Source of the DNA: Flavobacterium daejeonense DSM 17708
GTDB taxonomy: Bacteria > Bacteroidota > Bacteroidia > Flavobacteriales > Flavobacteriaceae
Length of the DNA: 64,000 bases
NCBI RefSeq assembly: GCF_000425425.1
Contig: NZ_AUDK01000011.1
Location: 1 to 64,000, forward strand
Direction of reading: 5' to 3'
Of this stretch, positions 63,379 through 64,000 are shown in pieces. Within the stretch, counting starts at the first letter, position 1. Each line of letters opens with the position of its first letter. A program made the position numbers and the translations under genes. The notes beneath the pieces were generated by a model that searched no databases, had not been told where the DNA came from, and saw nothing but the letters and a program-made list of their open reading frames with translations.

Positions 63379-63552
63379 CTACAAACTGTCTTTCAACGGA
63401 ATCTGACTCATCTCTTTGATTTTATCTTTTTTATAGGTAAAAACCCAAAGTGCTAATCCCATGAAGAAGAAAAAGAAAATCAATAAGGATACTATTGGAT
63501 AAATCGCAACTCCCGCGATGGTTTCCATGTTGTGTTTTATTTGTTCAAACAT
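63379..63552 (-). CDS. ccoQ: Small cbb3 oxidase subunit CcoQ
   Basis: A 57-residue protein with one transmembrane helix (about 15-35, AIYPIVSLLIFFFFFMGLALWVFTY) followed by KKDKIKEMSQIPLKDS. CcoQ stabilises the cbb3 complex. The frame opens at 63591, but the first 13 residues overlap a palindrome; the ATG at 63552 (MFEQIKHNMETI) fits the family. 21 bp lie between its stop and the ccoP start. Confidence 0.85.
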   Translation of the reverse strand: MFEQIKHNMETIAGVAIYPIVSLLIFFFFFMGLALWVFTYKKDKIKEMSQIPLKDSL

Positions 63553-63567
63553 TTTTTTGAGTTTTTG

Positions 63568-63644
63568 AGTATCAAAGTTGCATAGTTCCAAAGTTATCCC
63601 AACTTTTAGGCTTTGTCACTTTGAATCTATGCCACTTTGATACT
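63568..63644. repeat. Quasi-palindrome in the ccoO-ccoQ gap
   Basis: Arms 63568-63595 (AGTATCAAAGTTGCATAGTT and on) and 63617-63644 (28 nt each) match at about 23 of 28 positions around a 21-nt loop. The words CAAAGTT and TTTGATAC resemble the thrA-thrB gap palindrome. Confidence 0.8.
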
Positions 63645-63652
63645 TCTTTTTA

Positions 63653-64000
63653 CTAGTTCGTTTTCACCTTAATATCAGTTCCTAATCTTTGGATGTAAGC
63701 AATCAGGGCTACAATTTCTCTGTTTTTCATTGGAACAAATTCCTCTCCTCTCGCCGCTGCTTTCTTTTTGCTTTCATCATAACTTTTAACAAAATCAGGA
63801 TCAGCATGCAAACTGTTTTCAATTTCCTGAGATTGAGCGTCTATGGCTTTTTGTGCATTTGCAATATCTGAATCTGTATAAGGAACTCCTAAATTTCGCA
63901 TCACTTCCATTTTTCCTTCGATATCTGAAATATCCAACGCTTTATTGTCAAACAACCATTTGTATCCCGGCATGATAGAACCGGCAGATGTACTTTGAGG
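63653..64000 (-). CDS. ccoO: Cbb3-type cytochrome c oxidase subunit CcoO or fused CcoN-CcoO, C-terminal part
   Basis: The last 115 codons of a gene continuing past the window edge. The sequence PGYKWLFDNKALD is the CcoO motif that binds haem (axial Met in GSIMPGYKW), and the rest, ending AYIQRLGTDIKVKTN, is the CcoO C-terminus. In Bacteroidota, CcoN and CcoO are often one fused protein, which cannot be checked here. Reading frame is open to base 64000 (PQSTSAGSIMPGYKW). Confidence 0.88.
   Translation of the reverse strand, partial: PQSTSAGSIMPGYKWLFDNKALDISDIEGKMEVMRNLGVPYTDSDIANAQKAIDAQSQEIENSLHADPDFVKSYDESKKKAAARGEEFVPMKNREIVALIAYIQRLGTDIKVKTN

Overview
The window looks like a chromosomal segment of a Flavobacterium-type bacterium (Bacteroidota, Flavobacteriaceae). 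The evidence is low GC content, Bacteroidota-style promoters (TTTG, about 19-21 bp, TAnnTTTG), signal peptides ending in FAQ, and family-typical gene sets: RimB-RimK fusion, CbpA/CbpM pair, monohaem-type CcoP, and TonB receptor with a PepSY protein. I saw no rRNA, tRNA, CRISPR array or prophage.

Layout. 1-801: right part of an IS3-family (IS150-like) insertion sequence with its terminal repeat. 845-4810 (-): gyrA followed by a secreted TPR protein. 5066-9149 (+): clpC and a RimB-RimK fusion. 9130-12049 (-): EamA permease, Pit phosphate transporter and its DUF47 partner. 12399-17522 (+): threonine operon thrA-thrB-thrC, preceded by a Thr-rich leader peptide. 17604-19170: two AT-rich orphan genes and a MITE-like element with target-site duplication. 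19378-23699: small Cys protein, TonB receptor and PepSY protein, a candidate metal or siderophore uptake unit. 23754-34256: housekeeping and stress genes (TrmH-type methylase, sirtuin, purB, Kef-type antiporter, cbpA-cbpM, CPA1 antiporter, MarR-nitroreductase-YceI). 35769-43080: tryptophan operon trpE-G-D-C-F-B-(GGCT-like)-A, behind a classic-looking attenuator whose leader peptide has three consecutive Trp codons. 43341-47773: accessory genes and a Crp/Fnr regulator. 48126-53896: outer-membrane barrel plus NrtA/B/C/D-like ABC transporter, most likely nitrate uptake. 54165-59413: small accessory genes. 59643-64000 (-): cbb3 oxidase genes ccoN/O (partial)-ccoQ-ccoP-ccoG-ccoH and a SafE-like protein.

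The most notable non-coding content is: (i) two amino-acid-operon leader peptides (Thr5 and Trp3) starting within about 10 bp of the promoter -7 element; (ii) two MITE-like palindromic elements with 9-10 bp direct repeats, one having a near-identical copy in inverted orientation 37 kb away; and (iii) long quasi-palindromes, different in sequence but alike in design, sitting in the gaps between operon genes (thrA/thrB, thrB/thrC, ccoP/ccoG, ccoO/ccoQ and others). Product names rest on reading the protein sequences; no database search was run.
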